Source: Thermaerobacter sp. FW80
GTDB taxonomy: Bacteria; Bacillota; Sulfobacillia; Thermaerobacterales; Thermaerobacteraceae
Direction: 5' to 3'
Length of the DNA: 64,000 bases
NCBI RefSeq assembly: GCF_004634385.1
Contig: NZ_CP037895.1
Span: 1,277,245-1,341,244, forward strand
Position 1 is the stretch's first letter; every line of letters begins with the position of its first letter. The notes beneath the pieces are model-generated. The model worked only from the letters and a program-made list of their open reading frames with translations, ran no database searches and was not told the DNA's origin. Shown here piece after piece: positions 8,167 to 18,587 of the stretch. Position numbers and translations under genes: made by a program.

Positions 8167-9425
8167 CCGCAGCGGGCGTCACCGCCTCGGGGCCGGGCGC
8201 CGAGCGGCTCCTGCCCCACCTGGAGCGGGTCTGGGCCGTGGCGCGGGAGCTGGGGTTCGACCCCCTGCCCACCCACTTCGAGGTGGTGCCGGCATCCGTG
8301 GTCTACGAGGTGGCGGCCTACGGGCTGCCGGGACGCTTCACCCACTGGAGCCACGGCAAGGCCTACCACCTGCTGAAGACGCGCCACGACTACGGCCTGC
8401 ACCGCATCTACGAGCTGGTGATCCACGCCGACCCCTGCCAGGCGCTGCTGCTGGAGAGCAACACGCTGCTGGAGAACCTGTTCGTCGCGGCCCACGTGGC
8501 GGGGCACGCCGACTTCTTCCGCCACAACGTGTTCTTCCGCCGGGCCGGCCGCGACATGGCCGCTCTGGCGGCCGTCCACGCCGAGCGGGTGCGCCGGTAC
8601 GAGTCGGACCACGGCGTCGAGGCGGTGGAGCGGGTGCTGGACGCCGCCCTGGCGCTGGAGCCCCACACCGACCCCTGGCTGCGGGACCCGGACGCGGTGC
8701 CGCCCTTGCGGCCCGAGGAGCCGTGCGAGGACGTGCTGCTGTTCCTGCAGCACCACGCGCCGGAGCTCGCCGACTGGGAGCGGGACCTGCTGGCCATGGT
8801 GCGGGCCGAGCGCCTCTACTTCTGGCCCCTGGTCCGCACCAAGGTGATGAACGAGGGGTGGGCCTGCATCGCCCACACCCGCATCCTGCGCCGGCTCGAG
8901 CTGTCCGACGGCGACTACATGGAGTTCGCCCGGCTCCACGCCGGCATCCAGGCCGCCTCCCCCTTCGCCTTCAACCCCTACGCCGTCGGGTACCACGTCT
9001 GGGAGCGGATCCTGGCCACCCGCGGCTGGGACGAGGCGCGCCTCATCCTGGAGACCGAGGACGACGTGGCCTTCCTGCGCAACCACCTGGACCGGCAGGT
9101 GGTGGAGGCGTGCGACCTCTTCGTGTACGCCCGCCAGGGCGACCGCTGGGTCGTCGTGGAGGACGACTGGGAGGCGATCCGGGACCTCCTGGTCCTGAGC
9201 CGCGTCCGCGGCGGCTTCCCGCTGATCGTGGTGGTGGACGGCGACCACCGCGGCCGGGGAGAGCTGCTGCTGCGCCACGTCTTCGACGGGCGGGAGCTGG
9301 ACCTGGACGAGGCGCGGCGGGTGCTGGCCCACGTGGAGCGCCTGTGGCGGCGCCCAGTGTACCTGGAGACCCGGGTCGACGGCCGGGACGTGGTGCTGTC
9401 GGCGTCGCCCGCCGAGAAGGGGTGA
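8163..9425 (+). CDS. spoVR: Stage V sporulation protein R family
   Basis: 420 residues, close to the family length. Signature segments: FDPLPTHFEVVPASVVYEVAAYGLPGRFTHWSHGKAY near the start, YELVIHADPCQALLLESNT, HVAGHADFFRHNVFF, MNEGWACIAHTRIL and NPYAVGYHVWERI. SpoVR is needed for normal spore cortex formation in B. subtilis; its biochemical activity is unknown. The gene overlaps yhbH by 4 bases and is followed by prkA 7 bases later. Joining all three in one operon resembles the linkage of the E. coli yeaG-yeaH-ycgB functional group. Confidence 0.94.
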   Translation: MTAAGVTASGPGAERLLPHLERVWAVARELGFDPLPTHFEVVPASVVYEVAAYGLPGRFTHWSHGKAYHLLKTRHDYGLHRIYELVIHADPCQALLLESNTLLENLFVAAHVAGHADFFRHNVFFRRAGRDMAALAAVHAERVRRYESDHGVEAVERVLDAALALEPHTDPWLRDPDAVPPLRPEEPCEDVLLFLQHHAPELADWERDLLAMVRAERLYFWPLVRTKVMNEGWACIAHTRILRRLELSDGDYMEFARLHAGIQAASPFAFNPYAVGYHVWERILATRGWDEARLILETEDDVAFLRNHLDRQVVEACDLFVYARQGDRWVVVEDDWEAIRDLLVLSRVRGGFPLIVVVDGDHRGRGELLLRHVFDGRELDLDEARRVLAHVERLWRRPVYLETRVDGRDVVLSASPAEKG

Positions 9426-9432
9426 GACCGCG

Positions 9433-11361
9433 ATGGGCGAGACCGGGACGAACCTGCACGACCTGTTGCGACGCCACCGGGAGGAGGAGGCCCGCCTGCG
9501 CTGGGAGGGCACCTTCGCCGACTACCTCGAGATCGTGCGCCGCCGGCCCGAGGTGGCCCGCCTGAGCCACGCCCGGCTCTTCGACATGCTCAAGGCGGCG
9601 GGGGTGACCGAGGCGGAGGAGGGCGGCGACGGCGAGGCGCGGCCGCGGCAGATCCACTTCTTCGACGGCCAGCTCTTCGGCCTGGAGGAACCCCTCAACC
9701 AGCTCTACGACTACCTGGAGTCCGCGGCGCGGCGGCTGGAGGTGCGCAAGCGCATCCTGCTGCTCATGGGGCCGGTGGGCGGCGGCAAGTCGACCATCGT
9801 CACCCTGCTGAAGCGAGGTCTGGAGCGGTACACGCGCACCGACGCGGGGGCGGTCTACGCCCTCAAGGGCTGCCCGATGCACGAGGAACCCCTGCACCTG
9901 ATCCCGGAGCCGCTGCGACCCCAGGTGAGCCGCGAGCTGGGCGTCCACATCGAGGGCAGCCTCTGTCCCGTCTGCCGCTACCGCCTCGAGCACGACTACG
10001 GCGGCGACGTGGAGCGCTTCCCCGTCCAGCGGATCGTCTTCTCCGAGGCGGACCGCGTGGGCATCGGCACCTTCACCCCCTCCGACGAGAAATCCCAGGA
10101 CATCGCCGAGCTGGTGGGGTCCATCGACCTCAGCACCGTGGGCGAGTACGGGACCGAGTCCCATCCCCTGGCCTACCGCTTCGACGGGGAGCTCAACGTG
10201 GCGAACCGCGGCCTGATGGAGTTCGTGGAGCTGCTCAAGGCCCAGACGGAGTTCCTCTACGCGCTGCTCACCCTCTCCCAGGAGCAGTCCATCAAGACGG
10301 GCCGCTTCGCCATGATCTACGCCGACGAGGTGGTCATCGGCCACACCAACGAGGCGGAGTACCAGGCCTTCGTCAAGAACGAGCGCAACGAGGCCCTGAT
10401 CGACCGGATGATCCTGATCAAGGTGCCCTACAACCTGCGCCTGTCGGAGGAGGTGAAGATCTACCGCAAGCTGCTGGCGGAGAGCGACCTCCAGGGCGTG
10501 CACGTCGCGCCCCACACCCTGGAGGTGGCGGCGATGTTCGCCATCCTGACGCGCCTGGAGCCGCCCAAGCACCCCAACCTGACCCTGATGAAGAAGCTGC
10601 GCCTCTACGACGGCCAGCCGGTGGAGGGCTTCAGCCCGCGGGACGTGCGGGAGATGCGGGAGGCGGCGGAGCGGGAGGGGATGACGGGCGTCTCGCCCCG
10701 CTACGTGATCAACTGCCTCTCCAGCGCGGTGATCCGGGCGGAGAACCGCTGCCTCGGGCCGCTGGCGGCCTTGCGCGCCTTGCGGGACGGGCTGGACCAC
10801 CACACGGGGCTCACGCGGGAGCAGCGGGAGCGCTACCTCAACCTGATCCACGAGGTGCGCCGCGAGTACGACGAGATCGCGAAGAACGAGGTCCACCGCG
10901 CCTTCGTCTACTCCTTCGAGGAGTCGGCGCGCAACCTGTTCAACAACTACCTCGACCACATCGAGGCCTACTGCAACAAGACCAAGCTGCGCGACCCCAT
11001 CACCGAGGAGGAGCGGGACCCCGACGAGAAGCTGATGCGCTCCATCGAGGAGCAGATCGGCGTGCCGGAGAGCGCCAAGAAGGCCTTCCGCGAGGAGATC
11101 CTGCTGCGGCTCTCGGCCCTGGCCCGGCGCGGCCAGAAGTTCGACTACACCTCCCACGACCGGCTGCGGGAGGCCATCGAGAGGAAGCTCTTCAGCGACC
11201 TGCGCAACGTGGTGAAGATCACCACCTCGGCGAGCCACCCGGACGAGGAGCAGCTGAAGCGCATCAACCAGGTGGTCCAACGGCTCTGCGAGCGGCAGGG
11301 GTACTGCCCGACCTGCGCCAACGAGACGGTGCGCTACGTGGGGCAGCTTTTGGGGCGGTGA
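9433..11361 (+). CDS. prkA: PrkA-type AAA protein kinase/protease
   Basis: 642 residues, full length. The N-terminal AAA module has a Walker A (GPVGGGKSTIV, ~residue 112), and the family signatures HEEPLHLIP, LCPVCRYRL, GIGTFTPSDEKSQDIAELVGS, FDGELNVANRGLMEFVE, YADEVVIGHTNEAEY and the C-terminal DHIEAYCNKTKLRDPITEEE region. PrkA was named as a serine kinase; work on Bacillus PrkA also reports protease activity. Last gene of the yhbH-spoVR-prkA operon. The N-terminus contains GGGACGAACC, similar to the dispersed palindrome, encoding ETGTNL; this may be coincidence. Confidence 0.95.
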   Translation: MGETGTNLHDLLRRHREEEARLRWEGTFADYLEIVRRRPEVARLSHARLFDMLKAAGVTEAEEGGDGEARPRQIHFFDGQLFGLEEPLNQLYDYLESAARRLEVRKRILLLMGPVGGGKSTIVTLLKRGLERYTRTDAGAVYALKGCPMHEEPLHLIPEPLRPQVSRELGVHIEGSLCPVCRYRLEHDYGGDVERFPVQRIVFSEADRVGIGTFTPSDEKSQDIAELVGSIDLSTVGEYGTESHPLAYRFDGELNVANRGLMEFVELLKAQTEFLYALLTLSQEQSIKTGRFAMIYADEVVIGHTNEAEYQAFVKNERNEALIDRMILIKVPYNLRLSEEVKIYRKLLAESDLQGVHVAPHTLEVAAMFAILTRLEPPKHPNLTLMKKLRLYDGQPVEGFSPRDVREMREAAEREGMTGVSPRYVINCLSSAVIRAENRCLGPLAALRALRDGLDHHTGLTREQRERYLNLIHEVRREYDEIAKNEVHRAFVYSFEESARNLFNNYLDHIEAYCNKTKLRDPITEEERDPDEKLMRSIEEQIGVPESAKKAFREEILLRLSALARRGQKFDYTSHDRLREAIERKLFSDLRNVVKITTSASHPDEEQLKRINQVVQRLCERQGYCPTCANETVRYVGQLLGR

Positions 11362-11502
11362 GGGCCGACGACGAACCAGTCCCCGACTCGCCTCGCGGGC
11401 GCCGGGGGCGGCGGGTGCGGGGCGCCTGGCCCCGGAGGCGCGGACCAGTCGGCCCGTCGGCCGCGGCGGCGGGCGCCGTGAAGGGCGTCCCGCCGAGACG
11501 TC

Positions 11503-12129
11503 TCACCGGGACGAACCGGCCGCCGCCCGGCGGCGGCGCCAGCGGGCCGCTGCGGTCCAGAGCAGCGTGCCGAGGAGGAGCCCCCACGCCAGCCGGTCGA
11601 GCCAAAGGGCCACCGTCGGCGCCCGCAGGTGCAGCACCACCAGGGCGTAGGTCCAGGCGAAGGACCACACCACGTCGTGGAGCGCGAGGTAGGCCATCAG
11701 CGCCAGCAGGGTCCGATCCAGCCGCGGCAGGGCGCACAGCACCCAGAAGGCCTGGGCGAAGCCCGGCCCCACCCAGCGCCACGCGGTCAGCGCGGCCCAT
11801 CCCGTGGGGCTGCGGGCCCACCGGTCCACCCGCTCGGCCAGGCGCTCCATGGAGCCCCATCGGCGCCGGGCGGCGTCGATGCCGCGCCAGCCCCACCATC
11901 GCCCGAGGACGAACACGGCGACGTGCCCGGCCAGGGTGGCGGCGGCCGCGAGGGCTCCTGCCACGAGCCATCCCACGTCCGCCTGGGCGGCCCACGCGGC
12001 CAGGAGCGTGAACAGCGCCACCGTGGTCAGCGGGATGCCGAAGGAGTGCAGGGCGAACCCGGCCGCCAGCAGGCCGGCTTCGGTCAGCTCGTGCAGCGGG
12101 ATCGCCAGCACGCCGCCGTGGGCCGTCAC
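11503..12129 (-). CDS. DedA/VTT-domain membrane protein
   Basis: 208 residues with several hydrophobic helices. The sequence fits a DedA-like (SNARE-associated/VTT) protein: VAVFVLGRWWGWRG corresponds to the family's FxGRxxG segment, and TAWRWVGPGFAQAFWVLCALPRLDRTLLALMA to its R-F-PG segment. DedA proteins are membrane transporters or scramblases for lipid carriers. GTG at 12129 is preceded by GGAGGTGG at 7 bases. The gene ends in AAAGSSR, encoded by a perfect palindrome half-site (11509-11521), so its tail appears to have been extended by that element. Convergent with prkA. Confidence 0.65.
   Translation of the reverse strand: MTAHGGVLAIPLHELTEAGLLAAGFALHSFGIPLTTVALFTLLAAWAAQADVGWLVAGALAAAATLAGHVAVFVLGRWWGWRGIDAARRRWGSMERLAERVDRWARSPTGWAALTAWRWVGPGFAQAFWVLCALPRLDRTLLALMAYLALHDVVWSFAWTYALVVLHLRAPTVALWLDRLAWGLLLGTLLWTAAARWRRRRAAAGSSR
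11509..11521 (-). repeat. Palindrome half-site at the 3' end of the DedA-like gene
   Basis: GGACGAACCGGCC, 13 of 13 bases; on the minus strand it encodes the last residues (AGSSR) before the stop. Confidence 0.7.
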
Positions 12130-12170
12130 CGCGGACCACCTCCACCCGCCAGGATAGCAGCCCGCCAATG

Positions 12171-12202
12171 GCGAGCGGGAGCCTGGACAGGCTCCCGCTC
12201 GC
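12171..12202 (-). terminator. Intrinsic terminator of the DUF1657 gene
   Basis: A perfect 15-bp stem (12171-12185 with 12188-12202) lies 58 bases beyond the stop of the minus-strand DUF1657 gene and just upstream of the DedA-like gene. The flank on the minus strand is only weakly T-rich. Confidence 0.65.
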
Positions 12203-12260
12203 CTTCCGCCCCCGCGTGGGCACGGGATGGCGGTGAACCCTCGCACGGCCGGCTGCCGCC

Positions 12261-13705
<1,445 letters not shown>

Positions 13706-14037
13706 CGCGCCGGCCGCGGGAGCGGCAGCGGGCCGGGGAGCCGCGCGAGGGTGGGTTGCCCCGCGCGGGACTCGGGGCGCCCCCGCGGCGAGGACCCGGG
13801 CTCCCGCGCGGGAAGCGACGCGCGAGGTGTCCCCGCGGCCGGACCCAAGCCGTCCCTCGGGGGACGCGAGACGTCCCTGCGGCCGGCATCCGGCGCGCCC
13901 CCGTGCCCGGGACCGAGACCCCCGCGGGGATGCCGGGCGTCTCCGAGGTCGCGACCGGTGCCCTCGCGCGGGACTTGGGAGGCCCCCGCGCCCGCACGGC
14001 CCGACCGCCCACCCACTGCTAGCGCGAGGTGATGGCC
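13706..14037. other. Repetitive spacer between pfkA and pyk
   Basis: 332 bases without a gene. Short imperfect units recur (GGGACxxGGGxGCCCCCGCG, GCGAGGxGTCCCCGCGGCCGG). I see no convincing promoter. It ends with GAGGTGAT, the pyk ribosome site. Confidence 0.55.
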
Positions 14038-15930
14038 GTGGAGTTCCGCCGGACCAAGATCGTGTGCACCCTGGGTCCGTCCACCGACGACCCCGCGGTG
14101 CTCCGCCGCCTCCTGCAGGCCGGCATGGACGTCGCCCGCATCAACCTCTCCCACGGCACCGCGGCCGACCACCGACGGCGGGTCGAGACGCTGCGGGCGG
14201 TGGCGCGCGAGCTCGGCCGCGACGACGTGGGCATCCTCTTCGACACCCGCGGCCCCGAGGTACGGGTCGGCCCACTGCCCGGCGGGGCCTTGGAGCTGGC
14301 CACCGGCCAGCGGGTGGCCCTGGTCGCCGCCGGGCAGGGCGAGGCCAACGGCGGGGAGGGCGCGCCGGGCTCGACACCGGCCGCGAGGGCGGCCGGTTCG
14401 TCCGGAGGAACCGGCGCAGACCAGGGGGCCGCGGGGGCTGCCGCGCCGTCGGGTGCCGGTTCCCGCGAGGCGTTGCCCGAGGTGCCCGTGATCCCCCTTT
14501 CCTACAGCCGTGTGGCCACCAGCGTGGGGCCGGGCGACCGCATCCTGTTGGACGACGGCAACCTGGTGCTGACGGTCGAGGGGGGCGACGGCGTCTACGT
14601 GTACTGTCGCGTGGACGCCGGCGGCCGGCTGCTCCAGGGGAAGAAGGCGACCCTGCCGGCGGAGAGCCTGGACCTGCCCTACCTCAACGAGGCGGACCGG
14701 GACGACGTGCGCCTGGGCATCGAGCTGGGCATCGACTTCATCGCCGCCTCCTTCGTCCGGTCGGCGGCCGACGTCCACGCGCTGCGCCGGGTGATCGAGG
14801 AGGCGGGCGGCGACCAGTGGGTCATCGCCAAGATCGAGAACCGGCTGGGCGTCGAGCGCCTCGACGAGATCCTGGCCAGCGCCGACGGCCTCATGGTGGC
14901 CCGCGGGGATCTGGGGGTGGAGCTCCCGGTCGAGGAGATCCCCGTGCTGCAGAAGCAGATCATCCAGGCGGCCAACCGCGCCGGCAAGCCGGTGATCACG
15001 GCGACCCAGATGCTGGAGTCCATGGTCCACCACCCGCGTCCCACCCGGGCCGAGAGCACCGACGTTGCCAACGCGATCCTGGACGGCACCGACGCGGTGA
15101 TGCTGTCGGCGGAGACGGCGGCGGGCCGGTATCCGGTGGAGGCCGTGGAGATCATGGCCCGCATCGCGCGGCGCACCGAGGCCGCCCTGGGCTACGCCCA
15201 GCGCCTGGCGCGCCTCGCCCAGGAGGAGCACCGCACCGTCACCGACGCCGTCAGCTACGCCTCCTGCACGGCCGCGGAGAACCTGGGCGCCGCCGCGATC
15301 CTCACCGCCACCCAGTCGGGCTACACCTCGCGCATGATCTCCCGCTACCGCCCGCGCCAGCCCATCGTGGCCCTCACCCCGAGCCCCCGGGTGGCGCGCA
15401 AGCTCAGCCTGGTCTGGGGAGTGCGGGCGCTGGTCATCGAACCCCAGGACGACGTGGACGGGCTGATCGAGCACGCGCTGCGGGGCGCGGTGAAGGGCGG
15501 GTTCGTCCGGCCCGGGGACCTGGTGGTGATCACCGCCGGCGTCCCTGTGGGCCAGCCCGGTACCACCAACATGCTGCAGGTCCACACCGTGGGCCAGGCG
15601 GTCTTGCGGGGCACCGGCGTCGGCCAGGGGAGCCACACCGGTCCCGTGCGCATCGTGCGCGACCCGGAGGCGGCCGGACCCTTCCACGGCGGGGAGGTCC
15701 TGGTCGCCGCCGCCACCGACCGCGACTTCATGCCGCTGATCGAGAAGGCCGGTGCCCTGATCACCGAGGAGGGCGGCCTGACCTCCCACGCGGCCATCGT
15801 CGGGTTGCACCGCGGCATCCCGACCATCGTCGGCGCGACGGGGGCTTTGGAGACCCTCCGGGACGGCGAGACGGTCACCGTCGACGCCCGGCGCGGCCTG
15901 GTGTACCGCGGCTGGGCGCGGGTCGGGTGA
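14038..15930 (+). CDS. pyk: Pyruvate kinase with C-terminal PEP-utiliser domain
   Basis: 630 residues. It converts phosphoenolpyruvate and ADP to pyruvate and ATP. Landmarks: RRTKIVCTLGPSTDD, GMDVARINLSHG, FDTRGPEVRVG, IAKIENRLGVERLDEI, DGLMVARGDLGVE, KPVITATQMLESM and DAVMLSAETAAGRYPVEAV. The last ~110 residues form the PEP-utiliser His domain found in Bacillus/Geobacillus Pyk (ALITEEGGLTSHAAIVG). The B domain has an inserted Gly/Ala linker (~residues 102-142) holding a palindromic element. GTG 14038 is chosen because GAGGTGAT ends 5 bases upstream; GTG 14029 and ATG 14032 are in frame but lack spacing. Confidence 0.95.
   Translation: MEFRRTKIVCTLGPSTDDPAVLRRLLQAGMDVARINLSHGTAADHRRRVETLRAVARELGRDDVGILFDTRGPEVRVGPLPGGALELATGQRVALVAAGQGEANGGEGAPGSTPAARAAGSSGGTGADQGAAGAAAPSGAGSREALPEVPVIPLSYSRVATSVGPGDRILLDDGNLVLTVEGGDGVYVYCRVDAGGRLLQGKKATLPAESLDLPYLNEADRDDVRLGIELGIDFIAASFVRSAADVHALRRVIEEAGGDQWVIAKIENRLGVERLDEILASADGLMVARGDLGVELPVEEIPVLQKQIIQAANRAGKPVITATQMLESMVHHPRPTRAESTDVANAILDGTDAVMLSAETAAGRYPVEAVEIMARIARRTEAALGYAQRLARLAQEEHRTVTDAVSYASCTAAENLGAAAILTATQSGYTSRMISRYRPRQPIVALTPSPRVARKLSLVWGVRALVIEPQDDVDGLIEHALRGAVKGGFVRPGDLVVITAGVPVGQPGTTNMLQVHTVGQAVLRGTGVGQGSHTGPVRIVRDPEAAGPFHGGEVLVAAATDRDFMPLIEKAGALITEEGGLTSHAAIVGLHRGIPTIVGATGALETLRDGETVTVDARRGLVYRGWARVG
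14391..14416. repeat. Full-length palindromic element in the pyk linker
   Basis: A perfect half-site (14391-14403) is followed by an inverted copy with two mismatches (14404-14416). In the pyk frame it encodes AGSSGGTG, inside the Ala/Gly-rich B-domain insertion. Confidence 0.75.
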
Positions 15931-15970
15931 GGGCGAGCCGGCTCCACGGCCAAGCCCTCAGCGCGCTCCT

Positions 15971-15983
15971 CCGGACGAACCGG
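15971..15983 (-). repeat. Palindrome half-site downstream of pyk
   Basis: GGACGAACCGGCT (12 of 13) in the spacer between pyk and the Mrp gene; a weaker GTTCGTCCGGATG lies at 16065-16077. Confidence 0.6.
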
Positions 15984-16105
15984 CTCTGCCGGGTGGCCAC
16001 GGCGCGGACCCCGAGGCGGGGCGGCGCGGGCGACGCGGTGAGCCCGACCCCGAGGGCAGGCTGCGTTCGTCCGGATGCCCGGGGCATGGCCGCCGCCCCA
16101 CGGCT

Positions 16106-16113
16106 GGTACAAT
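16106..16113 (+). promoter_or_regulatory. Extended -10 promoter candidate for the Mrp ATPase gene
   Basis: TGGTACAAT includes a TGn extension and a -10 with one deviation from TATAAT, 28 bases before the start codon. No good -35 is visible. The same TACAAT occurs in the ctaC promoter. Confidence 0.55.
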
Positions 16114-16140
16114 GGAGGCGTGGAAAGGGGGGACGCCACC

Positions 16141-17244
16141 GTGTCCGAGGTGACGCGGGAGCAGGTCCTCAACGCGCTGGCGCAGGTCAAGGACCCCGAG
16201 CTCAACCGCAACCTGGTGGAGCTGAACATGGTCCGCGACCTCCAGATCGACGGCGGTCGCGTCGAGGTGGAGGTCGCGCTGACGGTGCGGGGCTGCCCGT
16301 TGCGGTACGAGATCAAGAAGGACGTGGAGTCGAAGCTGCTGGCCATCCCGGGGGTGACCGAGGCGGTGGTCCACCTGGGGGCCATGACCGACGAGGAGCG
16401 CCAGCAGCTGATCGAGAAGTTCCGGCAGCCGCGCCAGCCCAAGTCGCGCATCATGGCGGACGACTCCCCGACCGTGATCCTGGCCATCGCCAGCGGCAAG
16501 GGCGGCGTGGGCAAGTCCACGGTGACGGCCAACCTGGCCGCGGCCCTGCGGGTCCTGGGCTACAAGGTCGGCGTGCTGGATGCCGACATCTACGGCTTCA
16601 GCATCCCCGGCATGCTGGGCATCGAGGGGCGCAAGCCCGTGGCCTTCAACAAGGCCATCGTGCCGATCCCCGCCCACGGCATGCAGGTCATGTCCATGGG
16701 CTTCTTCGTCGACGCCGACACGCCCCTGATCTGGCGCGGGCCGATGCTGATGGGCGCCGTCGAACAGTTCCTGGCCGACGTGCTCTGGGATGACCTGGAC
16801 TTCTTCCTCATCGACCTGCCGCCCGGCACGGGCGACGTGCCGCTGAGCATCATGCAGAAGCTGCCGCGGGCGCAGGTCGTGGTGGTGACCACGCCGCAGC
16901 CGGCGTCGGTGACGGTGGCCCAGCGCGCGGGCATCATGGCCCGCAAGGTGCAGCACGAGGTGCTGGGCGTGATCGAGAACATGTCGTATCTGGTGTGCTC
17001 GAGCTGCGGCGAGCGCCACGAGATCTTCGGCCGGGGCGGCGGCCAGCAGCTGGCGGAGAAGCTGGGCACGCGCCTGCTGGGCCAGCTGCCCATCCAGGAG
17101 GAGCTGCGCGAGGCGGCCGACGCGGGCAAGCCGGTGGCGATCCACGCGCCCGAGAGCCAGGTGGCCAAGGCCTTCCTGGAACTGGCGGGCCGCATCGCGG
17201 AGATCACCCTGCCGGCCGAGCGGCTGGTCGCGGCCTCGCGCTGA
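16141..17244 (+). CDS. mrp: Mrp/ApbC-type P-loop ATPase for Fe-S cluster transfer
   Basis: 367 residues. An N-terminal MIP18-like (DUF59) domain (VKDPELNRNLVELNMVRDL, ~residues 10-90) precedes the ATPase: AIASGKGGVGKSTVTANLAAAL (deviant Walker A, ~120), GVLDADIYGFSIPGMLGI, GFFVDADTPLIWRGPMLMGA and FLIDLPPGTGDVPLSIMQ. NMSYLVCSSCGERHEIFG supplies the CxxC that binds the bridging cluster. It acts as an Fe-S carrier or scaffold ATPase in the cytosol. GTG 16141 has AAGGGGGG 9 bases upstream, and the promoter at 16106 fits this start. Confidence 0.95.
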   Translation: MSEVTREQVLNALAQVKDPELNRNLVELNMVRDLQIDGGRVEVEVALTVRGCPLRYEIKKDVESKLLAIPGVTEAVVHLGAMTDEERQQLIEKFRQPRQPKSRIMADDSPTVILAIASGKGGVGKSTVTANLAAALRVLGYKVGVLDADIYGFSIPGMLGIEGRKPVAFNKAIVPIPAHGMQVMSMGFFVDADTPLIWRGPMLMGAVEQFLADVLWDDLDFFLIDLPPGTGDVPLSIMQKLPRAQVVVVTTPQPASVTVAQRAGIMARKVQHEVLGVIENMSYLVCSSCGERHEIFGRGGGQQLAEKLGTRLLGQLPIQEELREAADAGKPVAIHAPESQVAKAFLELAGRIAEITLPAERLVAASR

Positions 17245-17598
17245 ACCGGCCCGGCGGCGAGGGGGGCCGCGGCCTCGCAGGGGACGAGCTCGCGGAGAGC
17301 GGCTTCGATGCTGGACCGGCCACCGGAGAGGGGGCCGTGGCCTCACACAGAACCGGTCGCGGGAAGAACCGGCCGCGAGAAGAACCGGCCAGGCGTCGCC
17401 GAGAGGTTCTCGGCGGCCCCTGGCCGGTTGCCGTTCCCTGGCCCCGGGGCGGGGGCGAGCCCCCGATGCGGGAGAGCGTGCCGCCACCCTTTGGCCCGTT
17501 GCCGGTCCCTGGTCCCGGGGCGGGGGTCCCGAGGCGGGCTGCGAGGCGGAAGGTGGAAGCAACTTCCGGGGCGAACGGGTGCACCCACAGCGGCTTGC
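17245..17598. other. Spacer with two duplications between mrp and hydrolase
   Basis: About 350 bases without a clear gene. AGAACCGG recurs three times (17350-17390), the latter two as GAAGAACCGGCC, resembling decayed palindrome half-sites. A second unit of ~45 bases, containing CCCTGG.CCCGGGGCGGGGG, occurs near 17419 and again near 17491 (period ~72). Confidence 0.5.
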
Positions 17599-18489
17599 GT
17601 GGCCATCTCCTGGCAGGTGGGGCTGGGTCTGATCCACCCCGAGCGGGAGCCGGTGACGACGGACCCTTCCAGCCGCGGCCTGGCCTTTGAGGACGTGACC
17701 TTCACGAGCCGCGACGGCGTCCGCCTCGAGGGCTGGTTCCTCCCCGCGGCGGGCGGCGTGGCGCCCCGGACGGTGATCTTCGCCCACGGCTACGGGAAGA
17801 ACCGGCTGCAGGACGACGTACCCGCCCTGGATGTAGCAGCGGCCCTGGTCCGGGCCGGGTTCAACGTGCGGATGTTCGACTTCCGCAACAGCGGGGAGTC
17901 GGGCGGCGACCGCACCACGGTAGGCCAAGACGAGGTGCAGGACCTGGCGGCGGCCGTGGAGTGGGTGCGCCGCACCCACGGGCCGGACCACGCCGTGGGC
18001 CTGCTGGGCTGGTCCATGGGGGCGGTGACGGCGATCCTCACCGCCGGCGGGGTCGAGCCGGTCCAGGCCGTGGTGGCCGACGCGCCCTTCGCCGACCTGC
18101 AGACCTACCTGGAGGAGAACCTGTCCCACTGGACGGGGCTGCCCGATTTCCCCTTCAATTGGCTGATCCGCACCCTGCTGCCGCCGCTGGTCGACGTCCA
18201 CCCCGAACGCGTGCGGCCCGTGGAGGCGGTAACGCGGATGGCGCCCACACCCCTTTTGCTCATCCACGGCACCGCGGACACGGTGATCGGTCCCCACCAC
18301 AGCCGCCACCTGCAGATCGTGGCCGAGCGGTCGGGGGTGCCGGTGGAACTGTGGGAGGTGGAGGGGGCGGGGCACGTCAAGGCCTACGCCACGGCGCCGG
18401 ATGCTTATCGGCAACGGGTCGTCGCCTTCTTTGATGACCATCTCCGAACGTCCAACAGTGCCAACGTCATGTTTGTGGCTTGGAGGTGA
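17599..18489 (+). CDS. Alpha/beta hydrolase, tail altered by an IS insertion
   Basis: About 296 residues from GTG 17599 (GTG 17617 also possible; neither has a clear ribosome site). Catalytic parts are intact: HGYGKNR oxyanion region, DFRNSGES, nucleophile GWSMG, Asp in HGTADTVI and His in GAGHVKA. It resembles Bacillus YqkD-type hydrolases, which usually carry an N-terminal membrane segment that I do not see here. IS copy A begins inside the gene at 18485 and supplies the TGA. With the IS removed, the frame would continue 22 codons to TAG at 19982-19984. The catalytic core is probably unaffected. Confidence 0.75.
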   Translation: MAISWQVGLGLIHPEREPVTTDPSSRGLAFEDVTFTSRDGVRLEGWFLPAAGGVAPRTVIFAHGYGKNRLQDDVPALDVAAALVRAGFNVRMFDFRNSGESGGDRTTVGQDEVQDLAAAVEWVRRTHGPDHAVGLLGWSMGAVTAILTAGGVEPVQAVVADAPFADLQTYLEENLSHWTGLPDFPFNWLIRTLLPPLVDVHPERVRPVEAVTRMAPTPLLLIHGTADTVIGPHHSRHLQIVAERSGVPVELWEVEGAGHVKAYATAPDAYRQRVVAFFDDHLRTSNSANVMFVAWR

Positions 18490-18503
18490 CGTCCTAAACT
18501 GTC

Positions 18504-18532
18504 TGTAAACGCGAAGCGGTCTGGGCTACCAT
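18504..18532 (+). promoter_or_regulatory. Candidate transposase promoter in IS copy A
   Basis: TGTAAA and TACCAT with a 17-base spacer lie partly inside the left inverted repeat. A 14-bp palindrome GCCCCAGCTGGGGC (18552-18565) follows before the ribosome site. Confidence 0.35.
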
Positions 18533-18587
18533 CGGTGGCGTCGGAAAACTCGCCCCAGCTGGGGCACACCGAGGAGGACCCAGACCT

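Noticed and set aside
15500-15522. Additional palindrome copy in pyk (GGGTTCGTCCGG)
   Set aside because: It encodes conserved pyruvate kinase residues (GGFVRPGD), so the match is explained by coding.
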